10,574 nt of DNA from Larix sibirica (lineage: Eukaryota > Streptophyta > Pinopsida > Pinales > Pinaceae), in NCBI GenBank assembly GCA_004151065.3, contig NWUY0300051156.1, positions 5,112-15,685 of the forward strand, given 5' to 3'. A model generated the notes under the pieces. It had not been told where the DNA came from. It ran no database searches and saw nothing but the letters and a program-made list of their open reading frames with translations. Position numbers and translations under genes: made by a program. Below, one piece after another: positions 1-7,964 of this stretch; the stretch's first letter is position 1, and every line of letters starts with the position of its first letter.

Positions 1-195
1 TGTGTTTTGCCATGTTTTTAATTGATGTATGTTATTGATATGTTGGATGTATGATGTAATTGTGTGCGGATAATGTTTATTTCCACGGTGTTTACATTGA
101 GTATGAATCTCGACGCATAAGATTTTATTTATTATGAATTTTTTTAGTAATGAACGACCATGAGCTTTCCAAAGAATCCCGGAAGGTTAGTCATG
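1..195. other. Unassigned sequence left of the minus-strand LINE
   Basis: I see no gene here. Translations of both strands give only short frames. By spacing with the plus-strand LINE, the conserved start of the reverse transcriptase of the minus-strand element should fall at about position 160 and below. None of its words (a GP-x-WP-like start, then EFF/EYF) can be read. Recognisable LINE sequence stops somewhere around 195 to 215, so this stretch is either unrelated flanking DNA, a later insertion, or LINE sequence decayed beyond recognition. It contains CCACGGTG at 86-93, the reverse complement of a word at 10082-10089, which is not enough to define a repeat. Confidence 0.4.
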
Positions 196-329
196 TTCCC
201 TTACTTGCATCAGATCGACAAGAGGGGACGTGAAAGCAATGAACTAGCTCCATCTAGCTAAGAATGGTGTTGTTCCCCGACTCTTTGAAAAGTGTCTGAA
301 AATTTATTTTTTCTCCTTTTTCGAGCTCC

Positions 330-640
330 TGGTGAGAGTTTAAGATCTTACCATCCTCCTGTTTAAGTTCCCAGATGAAAATTTGTATTCCTATGATGCT
401 CTACAAACTGGTGGAAGAAATTAGTATTATGGCCCCCTTTAGTGACCCAAATTGCACGGCTTTTTAGGCACCATCTCTCTTCTTCCCATTGCAATATTTT
501 TTGCTTCCCGACATCCATCTCCCTAACCAGGTCTATTTCCATCTCTGATACATTACAATTAGGGTTTGATGCATAGATATTCTAAACCCTAGACTCAATG
601 TCTTGGAGCTCTACTTCCAGATCAAATTTTTCTTTTTTTC
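330..640 (-). pseudogene. LINE ORF2 linker between endonuclease and RT, broken
   Basis: Minus-strand translation gives KQKILQWEEERWCLKSRAIW followed by NTNFFHQF. This is the strongly conserved plant LINE linker (consensus-like W-x-L-K-S-R-A-I-W ... G-x-x-N-T-x-F-F-H). The plus-strand element has the same motif at about 4870-4970 (KQKIL, WRLKRRAIW, NTKFFH). A frame change from the endonuclease lies in an A-rich run near 630, and another near 370 moves to a frame reading WELKQEDGKILNSHQELE and then FKESGNNTIL down to about 270. These align with IWNLHNENGEVVSGHRNL and YQEYGKALM of the other copy. Nothing RT-like follows. Confidence 0.8.
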
Positions 641-1525
641 CCAATTTATGACTACATCTTTAATATCTTTTAGCTTCTGAGTCAAAAGGTCCATCTTTGA
701 CTAAGCCAAGACAACTTCAAAATAGAGCCATTTATCCTTAATGATAGCTTTTAAATCATCCTCATCTAACCATGAGTAATTAAACTTAAAGGGATAATGG
801 AGTTTTTTCATACTTGGATCAAGATGGAGAATTATCGACATATGGTCTGAGATTGAATCATTTAAGGTCCAGGACTAATAATGTTCCATAGAATCAACCA
901 ACCCTACAGAGATAAGGAATCTATCCATCCTTTTCGTTATACCATTTTCACTAGTTCTTCCATTGTTCTAGGTAGGTCTCAATGGATCGATAATGACATC
1001 CACAAGGTCAGCATCTTGAATGATCCTAGTGAAGAAGTTCGGTAAAGGATCTAATCTCGCCCGAGCTCCCCAAATATCCCTATCTGAGAGCATGAAGTTT
1101 AAATCCCCTGCAAAGATTAGGTGGGGTTCTGCCAAAATACAAACTTGAACAATATATTCCGAGAAGATAGCTATGTTTTGATGAGGCCCATAGCAATTCA
1201 TAATTCTCAAATGTTGGTTTATTCCTTTTGCAGTCTCATACAGAATAATTCCTCCACAAGTGAGATAAAGCAATTTTGTATATAACGGATTCAATGCATA
1301 GAGTAGAATACTGGACAATCCATTTGAGTCGACAGTACACATATCCCAATTAACTATTTTTTTGCACAATCTTTAGCTTTCTCGCCACCCTGCATAGTTT
1401 CTTAAAGAAGAACCACCTTTGGATGGCTAATCTCGAACAGTATACGAAGGGATCATTGTTTCCCCCTCGAGTCACCTTATGTTGAGGGAAATAATGATCA
1501 TTTGGGAACCCTTACAAGGGCCTTC
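640..1525 (-). pseudogene. LINE ORF2 apurinic-like endonuclease domain, broken
   Basis: In a live LINE this domain nicks target DNA to start target-primed reverse transcription. Reading from about 1525 downward, one sees HPKVVLL then stop then ETM, the catalytic QET box with Gln changed to a stop at 1404-1402; the Glu remains. A frame change in the A-run near 1354-1360 leads to an open stretch to 968 with MNCYGPHQN (Tyr near 1192) and FAGDLNFML (Asp near 1105), both typical active-site boxes. A TAG at 970-968 replaces the Trp expected in PTW. The same frame continues through KRMDRFLIS to SDHMSII (Ser-Asp-His at 850-842), the closing active-site box, then FKFNYSWLDEDDLKAIIKDKW. Most catalytic residues are still readable, but several stops and at least one frameshift make it non-functional. 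Confidence 0.85.
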
Positions 1526-1623
1526 TATGATCTAAGGGCCCAAAATACACCATTCTGACTACCTACAGGAAAATCCTTCGATGCTACTCCAACCACTCTT
1601 TGCTAGTGATAGATGATCTCAGA

Positions 1624-1990
1624 TTAGAGGGGAAGCTTTGCTAGTCCACCACAAAATACTCCTTTTAACACCCAATTCCCTTTATGGCCACATTTTCTAA
1701 CTCCATTATGTATTGAATCAGGGTATAGATCAGCATTGATGAGTGAGCTTCCACCTTCAGTTGAAAGGTTTTCCCTTTTTCTTGAATAAACATGGAGAGG
1801 GCATTTTTTCAGGACATCTTTGTAGCTAGGGATCAAGGATGTTGTAATTTCCTTGATCTCATCTTGAAGGTTTTCCTCCAAAATGGGTTGTGTAGTGTCC
1901 ACAGTTTCAATACACAAGTTCCCAAAAAGGCTATCAAGAGATCCAAAGGGTTCTCAAACCTCCACTATGTCCCTAGTCATATTTAATGTC
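1624..1990 (-). pseudogene. LINE ORF1 C-terminal tail remnant
   Basis: An open minus-strand stretch from 1917 to 1624 (about 97 codons, opening with TTG, so probably an internal fragment rather than a true start) lies between the DUF4283 part of ORF1 and the endonuclease. This is where the low-complexity, poorly conserved ORF1 tail normally sits. It includes EENLQDEIKEITTSLIPSYK, an acidic and amphipathic stretch. There is no recognisable domain. Upstream, from about 2370 to 1990, only short pieces in shifting frames can be read. Assignment rests on position and strand, not on a family motif. Confidence 0.5.
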
Positions 1991-2369
1991 TCTTCTAAGG
2001 TGAATGATGTTCCATAGAAAATATCTTGGACAGAAGAGCATTGCAACAACCGTTTCATTATTCTCCATGGATTCTTTTGGTTTTCTTACTTAGTCTTCTT
2101 GGTAGGTCACAATAGACTACCTGTTTTCACAAGTTGGTCAAGAACAATGATTTTTATGAAGGATCCCAAATGGGTTTCATTTGACTTACCCTCACCCTCC
2201 ATATCACCTTTAGTAATATCAAAAAGGTTTCTCTTAATACTTAGAACCTCAAAGAAATATGGACTTGAAAGGATAATGACTGATTTTTTTTAAGATCAGG
2301 GGGGGATAACTTACCATGTTCCATATTAGCAGTGCTTGGAGGGTGATGGTTTCTGATACTGATCTAGAA

Positions 2370-3165
2370 GGGTTCAACATTTGGATAAATGAGTGACCTA
2401 GAACCTGATGCTAGTTTGGAACTTCCTACCATTTCTTGCTTGTCCCTTTCCATTATAGTTCTTTCCCTCGATCTCTCTGCTACAATTTTTTCTTCCTCAG
2501 TAACATCTGGTGGAGAGGCCAAGGGACGTGAATCCTTTAAATTTCTAGTTCTTATCCATATTAAACATCTAAACGAGACTTTGCAGTAGTATAATTTTTG
2601 TACTATGGATAGCCCCCTTCATTCAATTTCCAACTCCTCTAGAAACCCTTGACTCACATCCATATGGACTAGGATTTTCCCCATGAGTTTGTCTAATCAC
2701 CTTGAAATTTTTTGTTCATACACAAATAAAAACTGACCAATGGCATTACCCATGGCTTCAAGGACTCCCCTATTCCATAAAACTAATGGGAAGTCGGGAA
2801 ACAAAACCCATATGTTCTTCAGGGTGAGTTGTTCTATAGCTAGGTCAAAATTGAGATGCCATCTTTTAAGCATAAGTCTTTCTTTCGCGCAGAGCCAAAG
2901 GCCACCCAAAACCCTTGAAGCATCCCTCTCCATTTAAAAATGAAAATTGTACCAACCCTTAGCAAGATAAGAAACTTCTGGAGTATATTTCAGAAATGGG
3001 AGCAACGAATCTTCCATCCAAGATTCTATTGAGTTTCTTGGAGGCGTTCAAGGACCAAACCTTCCTACCAACACTTTCCAATATAGTTCTAACACTTCAT
3101 CAATTCTGACATCATGACCAATCACCAATTTATTTCTTGATACCCTGATTATTTAGGCCTTTAAC
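2370..3165 (-). pseudogene. LINE ORF1 core: DUF4283 domain and degraded zinc knuckle
   Basis: ORF1 of plant LINEs encodes a nucleic-acid-binding protein that coats the element RNA. One minus-strand frame from about 3165 to 2366 carries the DUF4283 pattern: VLVGRFGP, ESWMEDS, LAKGWYNFHF, ERDASRVLGGLWL, then VLFPDFPLVLWNRGVLEAMG and NAIGQFLFVYEQK, followed by DKLMGKILVHMDVSQG. In-frame stops lie at 3050-3048 (TGA), 2936-2934 (TAA), 2699-2697 (TGA), 2621-2619 (TGA, where WRG is expected) and 2366-2364 (TAG). After it, LYYCKVSFRCLIWIRTRNLK occupies the place of the CCHC knuckle: the first Cys remains, the second is Trp and the His is Asn, so the zinc site is lost. The frame itself is otherwise kept for about 800 bases, so decay was mainly by point change. 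Confidence 0.82.
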
Positions 3166-3219
3166 TTCCTTTTGTGGGTTGTAGGCTTCCCACCTCTGGT
3201 CTTAACAATTAGCTCATTT

Positions 3220-3759
3220 TTATGTTACTGACTTTAGAATGTAGTTACAACCTACTTCCTTAGCAGTCATTTCCTGTTGCTTTTTCTTATCTTCGGTTCC
3301 TCGAGGGGATAAATGGTTTGAATATGAAAACATCGCATGAATAGGTGGTGTCAATGAAATGGGTGTTTTACGGTTGTCAAATGTCGCATATGCTAAGGCA
3401 CTAATGTCCTGACATAGATTTCCCTTATTTAATTCCTCTTGACAAGATGTCCCTTCGCAGCTATCATTGAGTACAACACCAGGTGATCCCGACTCTTCTG
3501 TGAGAATGTTAATTTTTTTAAAACTATCATTTCCTTTTGTTTTTTGAGTTGCTTCATATTCAGCCAACAGTTCTTCTTCTGATTTAAAAATACCACTCTG
3601 ATCCCACGCTTCCTTTTCCATAGGGCTATGAATTGGTTCCAACTCATCTTGGTAGTATGTCATTATATTCTCCATTCTTGTAACAACCATAAACCTAAGT
3701 AGAAAATGCCTTGTTCGGCGTCGACCAAAAGGGACCTCTAACTTGAATTCAAAAACCAT
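3220..3759 (-). pseudogene. LINE ORF1 N-terminal part, open for 179 codons
   Basis: This is an uninterrupted minus-strand frame from ATG at 3759 to a stop at 3220. It lies directly upstream of the DUF4283 remnant on the same strand, where a LINE ORF1 N-terminus belongs. The N-terminus is basic (GRRRTRHFLLRF), followed by an acidic part (YYQDELEPIHSPMEKEAWDQ, then FKSEEELLAEYEATQKTKG) and a Ser/Thr/Asn-rich part. No named domain, signal peptide or membrane segment is visible; variable, disordered ORF1 N-termini are usual in plant LINEs. The open length is surprising next to the five stops in the following 800 bases. Alternative starts are the Met codons some 24 and 29 residues in. It could instead be an unrelated small gene; the element reading is preferred because of order and strand. 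Confidence 0.55.
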
Positions 3760-4384
3760 TCATTTGTTTCCAAATTTTGAGTAAATTTTTGTAATGGAAA
3801 ACCCATTTGTTTATGCTTGTATTTGTTTGGCCAATGAAGGAAAGGCAAAATAGAATATATCAATAATCTTTGATATGTAGTTAGGCATGTTATTATAGCT
3901 TTGATTCTTTCTTTATACGTTTATTTTCATCGATATTGTTGTATGTTGTGGATGGTTTTTTGTTTGCTAATATTAATACTTACTTTTTTGGTTGCACTTT
4001 TAAAATACAATAACAGTTTCTTTGATAATGGAGTGGTGAACTTAGGAGTGCTCAATTTTGGAACATGTTAGTGTTTTTCTTTCGAGAGGGATAACATAAA
4101 AAAATAATGGCAAAATATTTAATGAATAAAGATGGTAAAAATATTAGTTTAACGAGGTAATATAGTGACTACTTATAATAAATAATTGTTGAGTTATTGA
4201 AAATTTTAATCCTCGGTAAAAAAATTACAATGTCAAAGTTTGAGCGAGATAATATACTGACTATTTCTACCATAAAATTGTTGAGATGCTTTGTTTTAAG
4301 GTTGTTTTGCTCTCTTTTTTGTCAAAGAGAAAAAGAGAATGCTAACATATAAGGAAATTGGATGATGCCTTTTTTTTTTATATT
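3760..4384. other. AT-rich spacer between the two head-to-head LINEs
   Basis: No open frame of note and no domain are seen. Part of it, next to 3760, may be the 5' untranslated region of the minus-strand LINE, but no boundary can be recognised. It holds an imperfect two-copy repeat (4147-4199 and 4238-4290) and a run of ten T at 4370-4379 just before the point where plus-strand LINE coding homology begins. I found no convincing target-site duplication matching the sequence after the A-rich tail at 8304-8316. Confidence 0.5.
4147..4290. repeat. Imperfect tandem duplication, period 91
   Basis: Two related segments start at 4147 and 4238. The first reads GTTTAACGAGGTAATATAGT then GACTA; the second reads GTTTGAGCGAGATAATATAC then TGACTA. 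Both continue to a shared AATTGTTGAG word. The copies differ at several positions and by small indels. The bases between the two listed segments belong to the first unit. Function is unknown; it may be an internal duplication in an old 5' UTR or spacer. Confidence 0.5.
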
Positions 4385-4394
4385 ATTCCCTCTT

Positions 4395-4682
4395 AGATTC
4401 AACCTACTTGGAGAAACATGAGATCGGGGGAGGACAATATTGACAAATGCATCGACGGATTTTTAGTGAATGAAGGAATTCTTCATAGGGCCTCCAGTAT
4501 TTAGCAATAAGTCTCTTTGGGGGGTGAATCTGACCATTTTCCCATTATATTGGATGTGGTTATGGGCCCATCTAAACCCCCCAATCCATGCAATTTTTTC
4601 TCTGCATGGATGGAGGATGAGGACTATTCTAAGATGGTCAAAGATAATTGGTTCCTTTTGTGGATAATAGTAGGAAGTCAAT
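4395..4682 (+). pseudogene. LINE ORF2 endonuclease, C-terminal fragment
   Basis: One plus-strand frame gives PTWRNMRSGEDNIDKCIDGF from 4403, two stops, then SDHFPIILDVV from 4529 and NPCNFFSAWMEDEDYSKMVK. The PTW box, the D-x-FL box and the closing SDH-x-PI box of the LINE endonuclease are all readable in order. The N-terminal catalytic boxes (WN, QET, GDxN) are absent because of the 5' truncation. The aligned minus-strand copy reads SDHMSIILHLDPSMKK and then FNYSWLDEDDLKAIIKDKW, clearly homologous but far from identical. The frame closes at a TAG near 4680. Confidence 0.85.
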
Positions 4683-4704
4683 AGCCATACAATTTTTAAA
4701 CAAT

Positions 4705-5215
4705 ATGAAGAAAGTTAAAATCAAAACCTTGTCTTGGGCTGCAGAGAAAAGGCTTGCTATTTAACATGAGTTAAGTGACATTGAAAATGAGTCGGAAAAT
4801 TTACATTCCCAACATCCTGAAGGGTACAGATCCATTGATCAGAAGAAACACATTGTGGACTTGGAATATAAAAAGCAAAAAATATTGTTGGAAAAAGAAG
4901 CCCAATGGAGACTTAAGAGAAGAGCCATATGGCTGAAAAGTGGTGATGATAACACAAAGTTCTTTCACAATTATGTCAACTAGGAGAAAAACATTAATTC
5001 TATTTGGAACCTGCATAATGAGAATGGTGAAGTGGTTTCAGGTCATAGGAACTTATCGATGTTGGGGTTTAATCATTTTATGCATTTGTATCAGGAATAT
5101 GGTAAAGCCTTAATGTCTCAAATGGTGAGCATATCTACCATGTAACCTTCCTTTATGAATGATGATCAAAACTAGTTTCTTCTGAGGATTTAATGGCAAC
5201 TATTTTGACTCTGCA
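4705..5215 (+). pseudogene. LINE ORF2 linker between endonuclease and RT
   Basis: A single plus-strand frame (shifted relative to the endonuclease fragment) reads MKKVKIKTLSWAAEKRLA, a stop, HELSDIENESENL, then KKQKILLEKEAQWRLKRRAI and WLKSGDDNTKFFHNYVN. A stop at 4981 replaces the residue before EKNINSIWNLHNENGEVVSG, followed by FMHLYQEYGKALMSQM. This is the helical linker typical of plant LINEs, with the diagnostic K-x-R-A-I-W and NTKFFH boxes. The presumed function is structural, connecting endonuclease and polymerase. The section is relatively well kept, with only a few stops in about 480 bases. Confidence 0.85.
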
Positions 5216-5217
5216 AA

Positions 5218-6400
5218 AAAGAGAAGATTATGGGTCCATATCGTTGGCCATCTGAGTTCTTCTCTTATTTCAAGGATGTTTTTCAAGAGGATCTCTTAAA
5301 AGTTATAGAGAAATCTAGAGTGAATAGCATAATCTGAGCTGCCTTCAATGCTACTTTTATTAAACTTATTCCTAAATATGACAATACTTATAATATGGAG
5401 GAATATCGACCAGTTTAAATTGACTATATAAGCTGATTTCCAAAATCATTTCCTCTAGGATCAGGTAAATATTATATATTTTTGTGTCTCATGAACAATT
5501 TGCTTTCTTGAAAGGAAGGAAACTACACGATGCAATTGGCATATCACAAGAGATCATACATATTATCGAGTATAAACATGCTCCAGATTTGATTGTTAAG
5601 GTGGATCTCTCCAAGGCATATGACCATGTCATTTGGCTATATCTTAGATTAGTGTTGTTATAGGTTGGACTTGATATGTAGTTTGTGAATTGGGTTATGT
5701 CATGTGTTACTTTTCTTTCTTTCATTGTTTTAATTAATGGATATGCTACCCCATACTTCAAACCTGGGAGGGCCATCAGACAGGGGTGTCCATTGGCTCC
5801 TCTCCTTTCATTTTAGTATTCAAAGGACTTAGAAGACTAATATTAAATGCAAATTCTAGAGGATCTCTAAAAGGCATATCAGTTGGTGGTAATCTATTTG
5901 TCACTCATATATTCTTCATGGACGACATTCTTCTATTTACCAATGGCTCCATAAGAGAAGTGGTTTTGCTTTAGGTACTGCTAAAACTATTTGGAGAAGC
6001 ATTAGGTATGGCATATAACCAAAGAAAATGTTCCTTATCTTATCTTAATGTTTCTCAAAATGATTTATATTGTATATGCACTCATTTGTCTTTCCCTTTA
6101 TAGAATATTGAACATGGGCTCAAATATTTCAATTTTATTTTAAAACCCAATGATTACTAGAGAATATATTGGGTTTGGCTCATAGGTAAGGTTGAAAAAA
6201 GATTGCAATTATGGTTCCATAAGTGGTTAAGTAGAGGAGGTAGAATGGCTCTCATTAAATCTATCCTTGAATCTTTTCCTATTTATTGGGTCTTAATGGC
6301 CTGCATTCCGAATGGTATTCTTGAACAAATTAGGAATATTTGTTATAATTTATTATGGAAAGGTATCCATGATGAGCATTCCCTCCATTCCTATGGCTAG
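5218..6400 (+). pseudogene. LINE reverse transcriptase domain, frameshifted
   Basis: This is the RNA-templated DNA polymerase of the element. Readable motifs in order: GPYRWPSEFFSYFKDVFQED (from about 5233), FNATFIKLIPK and EEYRPV (the stop after it stands where SL is usual), HEQFAFLKGRKLHDAIGISQ, motif A VKVDLSKAYDHVIW with both Asp residues (5604-5606 and 5622-5624), GRAIRQGCPLAPLL near 5769-5806, and motif C HIFFMDDILLF with the Asp pair at 5921-5926. The thumb-side box LWFHKWLSRGGRMALIKSIL follows at about 6206. Frame changes occur near 5480 and near 5805, with several stops between motifs. The three catalytic Asp positions are kept, though motif C has FMDD rather than the commoner FADD of plant LINEs. 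Not functional as it stands. Confidence 0.92.
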
Positions 6401-6770
6401 ACCTAATAATATGGGGGTATGGGGTATCAATAACCCACACTGTTTCGCCAGGGCTCTTGCTGCAAAAGGGGTTTGGAGAATCCTACGAGGTGAAGAGATG
6501 TGGGAGAAAGTTGTTTACCATAAGTATATAGCTCCTCTCACTATTGAAGAGTGGTTCAAATCTGAGGAAGATCCCATTAGAAAAATATCCAATATGTGGA
6601 GAGCTCTTGTAAAGTCCTTCAGGGTCATTGGAATCTAGTTAAATTGGAAAATAGGTGATGTTCAGAAGGTCAGAATTAGTCTCGATCCTTTTTCTAGAAG
6701 CCGGGGTGATCATAGATTTCCTATACTTTTGGTTGAGGTTTTAATAAATCAGGTTTATATGTTTATTCAA
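6390..6770 (+). pseudogene. LINE ORF2 post-RT connection region
   Basis: After a frame change near 6395 the plus strand reads ARPNNMGVWGINNPHCFARA, then LAAKGVWRILRGEEMWEKVV and YHKYIAPLTIEEW. This is the standard plant LINE segment after the thumb (GG-x-G-x-K/N ... N-x-AL-x-AK-x-x-WR ... W-x-x-V-x-x-x-KY). It stays open to a TAG near 6638, then continues as RISLDPFSRSRGDHRF near 6672, where GDG-x-x-x-RFW-x-D-W is the usual type of sequence. It links the polymerase to the zinc-binding region. Confidence 0.8.
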
Positions 6771-7029
6771 TGATCATCCTAATACAACTATTCTTTCTCA
6801 GAGGTGGCTTAGTGCTGAAGAAATTGGCATTGAGGCTACTGGAGACATTATGTCCTAGCGGAGGTATATAAAGGCCCTTAAAGATAGCCATACCAGATTC
6901 ATGGATAAGGAGGATTCTTCAATATGGTCCAAGAATCCCTCTATGGGTACTTACCTTCCTAGTATTGGTTATGAGGTTATCGAATAAGAGGAGGATTTCC
7001 ATGATCACCACTGGTGGCATGAAACAATT
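6765..7029 (+). pseudogene. LINE ORF2 segment between connection and zf-RVT
   Basis: A long plus-strand frame, the one later carrying RNase H, opens near 6765 (NPNTTILSQRWLSA-like reading after a frame change) and continues with stops through DKEDSSIWSKNPSMGTYLPS to HDHHWWHETIW. This is the variable spacer that precedes zf-RVT in plant LINEs, in which a D-x-x-x-W motif and a short S-x-K-x-Y element are usual. No catalytic role is known for it. Stops at about 6856 and 6985 break it. Confidence 0.6.
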
Positions 7030-7210
7030 TGGCATTATAAGTGCCCCTTTAAATGTAAACTTTTCATGTGGCTCTCTTTATCTCACAAAATACCAGTCTA
7101 AGATCATTTGATGAGAAATATCTATCAGGACCCTGGTAGATTCCTGCTATGCAAAGCTAAAAAATAAAGCATTGATCACTTATTTATATCTTGTTCTTAC
7201 ATAGTTAGAT
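7030..7210 (+). pseudogene. zf-RVT (zinc-binding) region of LINE ORF2
   Basis: The plus-strand frame reads WHYKCPFKCKLFMWLSLSHK then IPV, matching the W-x-x-x-x-P-x-K-x-x-x-F-x-W-L pattern of the zf-RVT family. It is followed by DHLMRNIY, GRFLLCKAKK, a stop, then SIDHLFISCSYIVRLWD, matching the H-L-F-x-x-C ... LW end. The Cys-x-x-Cys half has only one Cys left (FLLC instead of C-x-x-C), so zinc binding is doubtful. Stops stand at about 7099 and 7166. The region is thought to help nucleic-acid binding in ORF2 proteins. Confidence 0.85.
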
Positions 7211-7499
7211 TATGGGATCCCGCCTCTTCCATCTGTGGGGTCCCATTTAACTGGACTGGCAATTCATTAGAGGAGTCTTTAGTAGCCTGGTTTAATAATG
7301 GGGTTTTCAAGGACTTTCTAGCATTACATGTGATTTTTGTTTGGGGTGTTTGGCTTGCTGGAAATTTGGCTATTTTCGAGGAAACTTTCATCCCACCTGC
7401 TGTGTATGTTGAGAAAGGATTGGCTATTCTGAAATGATTATTTCCTCAAGAGGACAAGTCTGTTAGTGTTAGGAATATTATGGTTGAAGTAATTGACAT
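7211..7499 (+). pseudogene. LINE ORF2 spacer between zf-RVT and RNase H
   Basis: The same frame continues almost without stops: GVPFNWTGNSLEESLVAWFN, then DFLALHVIFVWGVWLAGNLA and IFEETFIPPAVYVEKGLAIL. The W-x-x-WLARN-x-x-IFE-like box is typical between zf-RVT and RNase H in plant LINEs (here VWLAGNLAIFE). A TGA near 7435 interrupts it. It is mostly helical by composition and has no catalytic role known to me. Confidence 0.75.
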
Positions 7500-7964
7500 A
7501 GATAATCCATAGTTATTTTTTGATGGGGCTGCATAGGGGAACCCCCAACAGGGGGGAGCAGGGGGACTTCTTTTTATTAATGACAATAGCTGCCACAAAT
7601 TTGCTACAGGTATTGGCCACATCACAAACAACAAAGATGAGTTTGTGGCTCTTAAGCTTTCTTTGATCATGGCTATTCAGAAGGGTGTTCAAGACTTACA
7701 GGTTTTCAGCGACTCTAAGTTGGTTATTGACTGGTTGAAGGAAAGTAGGCCCCCAAAAAACATAACTGTAATGTTAATTTATGAGGAGATACAAAAGTTG
7801 AAGGCACATAGGTTGTTGTTTTTGTACAGATCTACAGGGAAAGGAACTCACTTGCAAACAATCTTTCAAAGCATGGTTTACGACTGGAGGAAGGATATTG
7901 GATTAGATGGGACAAATATGAACATGGAAAGGTGATATTTGACCCTGACTTATATCCTGGGTAG
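7500..7964 (+). pseudogene. C-terminal RNase H domain of LINE ORF2
   Basis: The domain degrades the RNA strand of the RNA:DNA hybrid; many plant LINEs carry one at the ORF2 end. Visible: FFDGAA with the first catalytic Asp at 7522-7524, a TAG at 7534-7536, GNPQQGGAGGLLF, TNNKDEFVALKLSL with the catalytic Glu at 7639-7641, and VFSDSKLVIDWL with the second Asp at 7711-7713. A frame change in the T-rich run near 7813-7823 leads to QIYRERNSLANNLSKHG, the usual H-x-x-RE-x-N-x-x-AD-x-LSK-HG end, here with Asn at the last catalytic Asp and Gln at the His. The other frame then ends WDKYEHGKVIFDPDLYPG at TAG 7962-7964. So three of four metal-binding acids remain, in a broken frame. Confidence 0.9.

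Larger units (their letters stand above)
195..3759 (-). mobile_element. Decayed plant L1-clade LINE, 5' two-thirds (ORF1, endonuclease, linker)
   Basis: Read on the minus strand, coding remains come in the normal order of a plant LINE: ORF1 N-terminus (3759-3220), DUF4283 and former zinc knuckle (about 3160-2370), ORF1 tail (about 1990-1624), endonuclease (about 1525-640) and the endonuclease-to-RT linker (about 640-215). All of ORF2 and most of ORF1 carry stop codons and frame changes, so the element is dead. No reverse transcriptase, zf-RVT, RNase H or A-tail of this element lies in the window, because homology ends near the left edge. The 5' end is not defined; a 5' UTR may extend right of 3759. 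The linker and endonuclease end match the plus-strand LINE at 4385-8316 in motif order, but with many differences, so the two are related subfamilies. Confidence 0.88.

Noticed and set aside
1792-2937. Plus-strand open frames of about 64 to 66 codons at 1792, 2099, 2389 and 2740
   Set aside because: They lie antisense to the minus-strand LINE ORF1, have no domain or codon pattern of their own, and are shadows of the decayed ORF1 sequence.
4370-4379. Run of ten T as the poly(A) tail of a minus-strand element
   Set aside because: A minus-strand element ending there would have to occupy the bases to the right, which are plus-strand LINE coding sequence.
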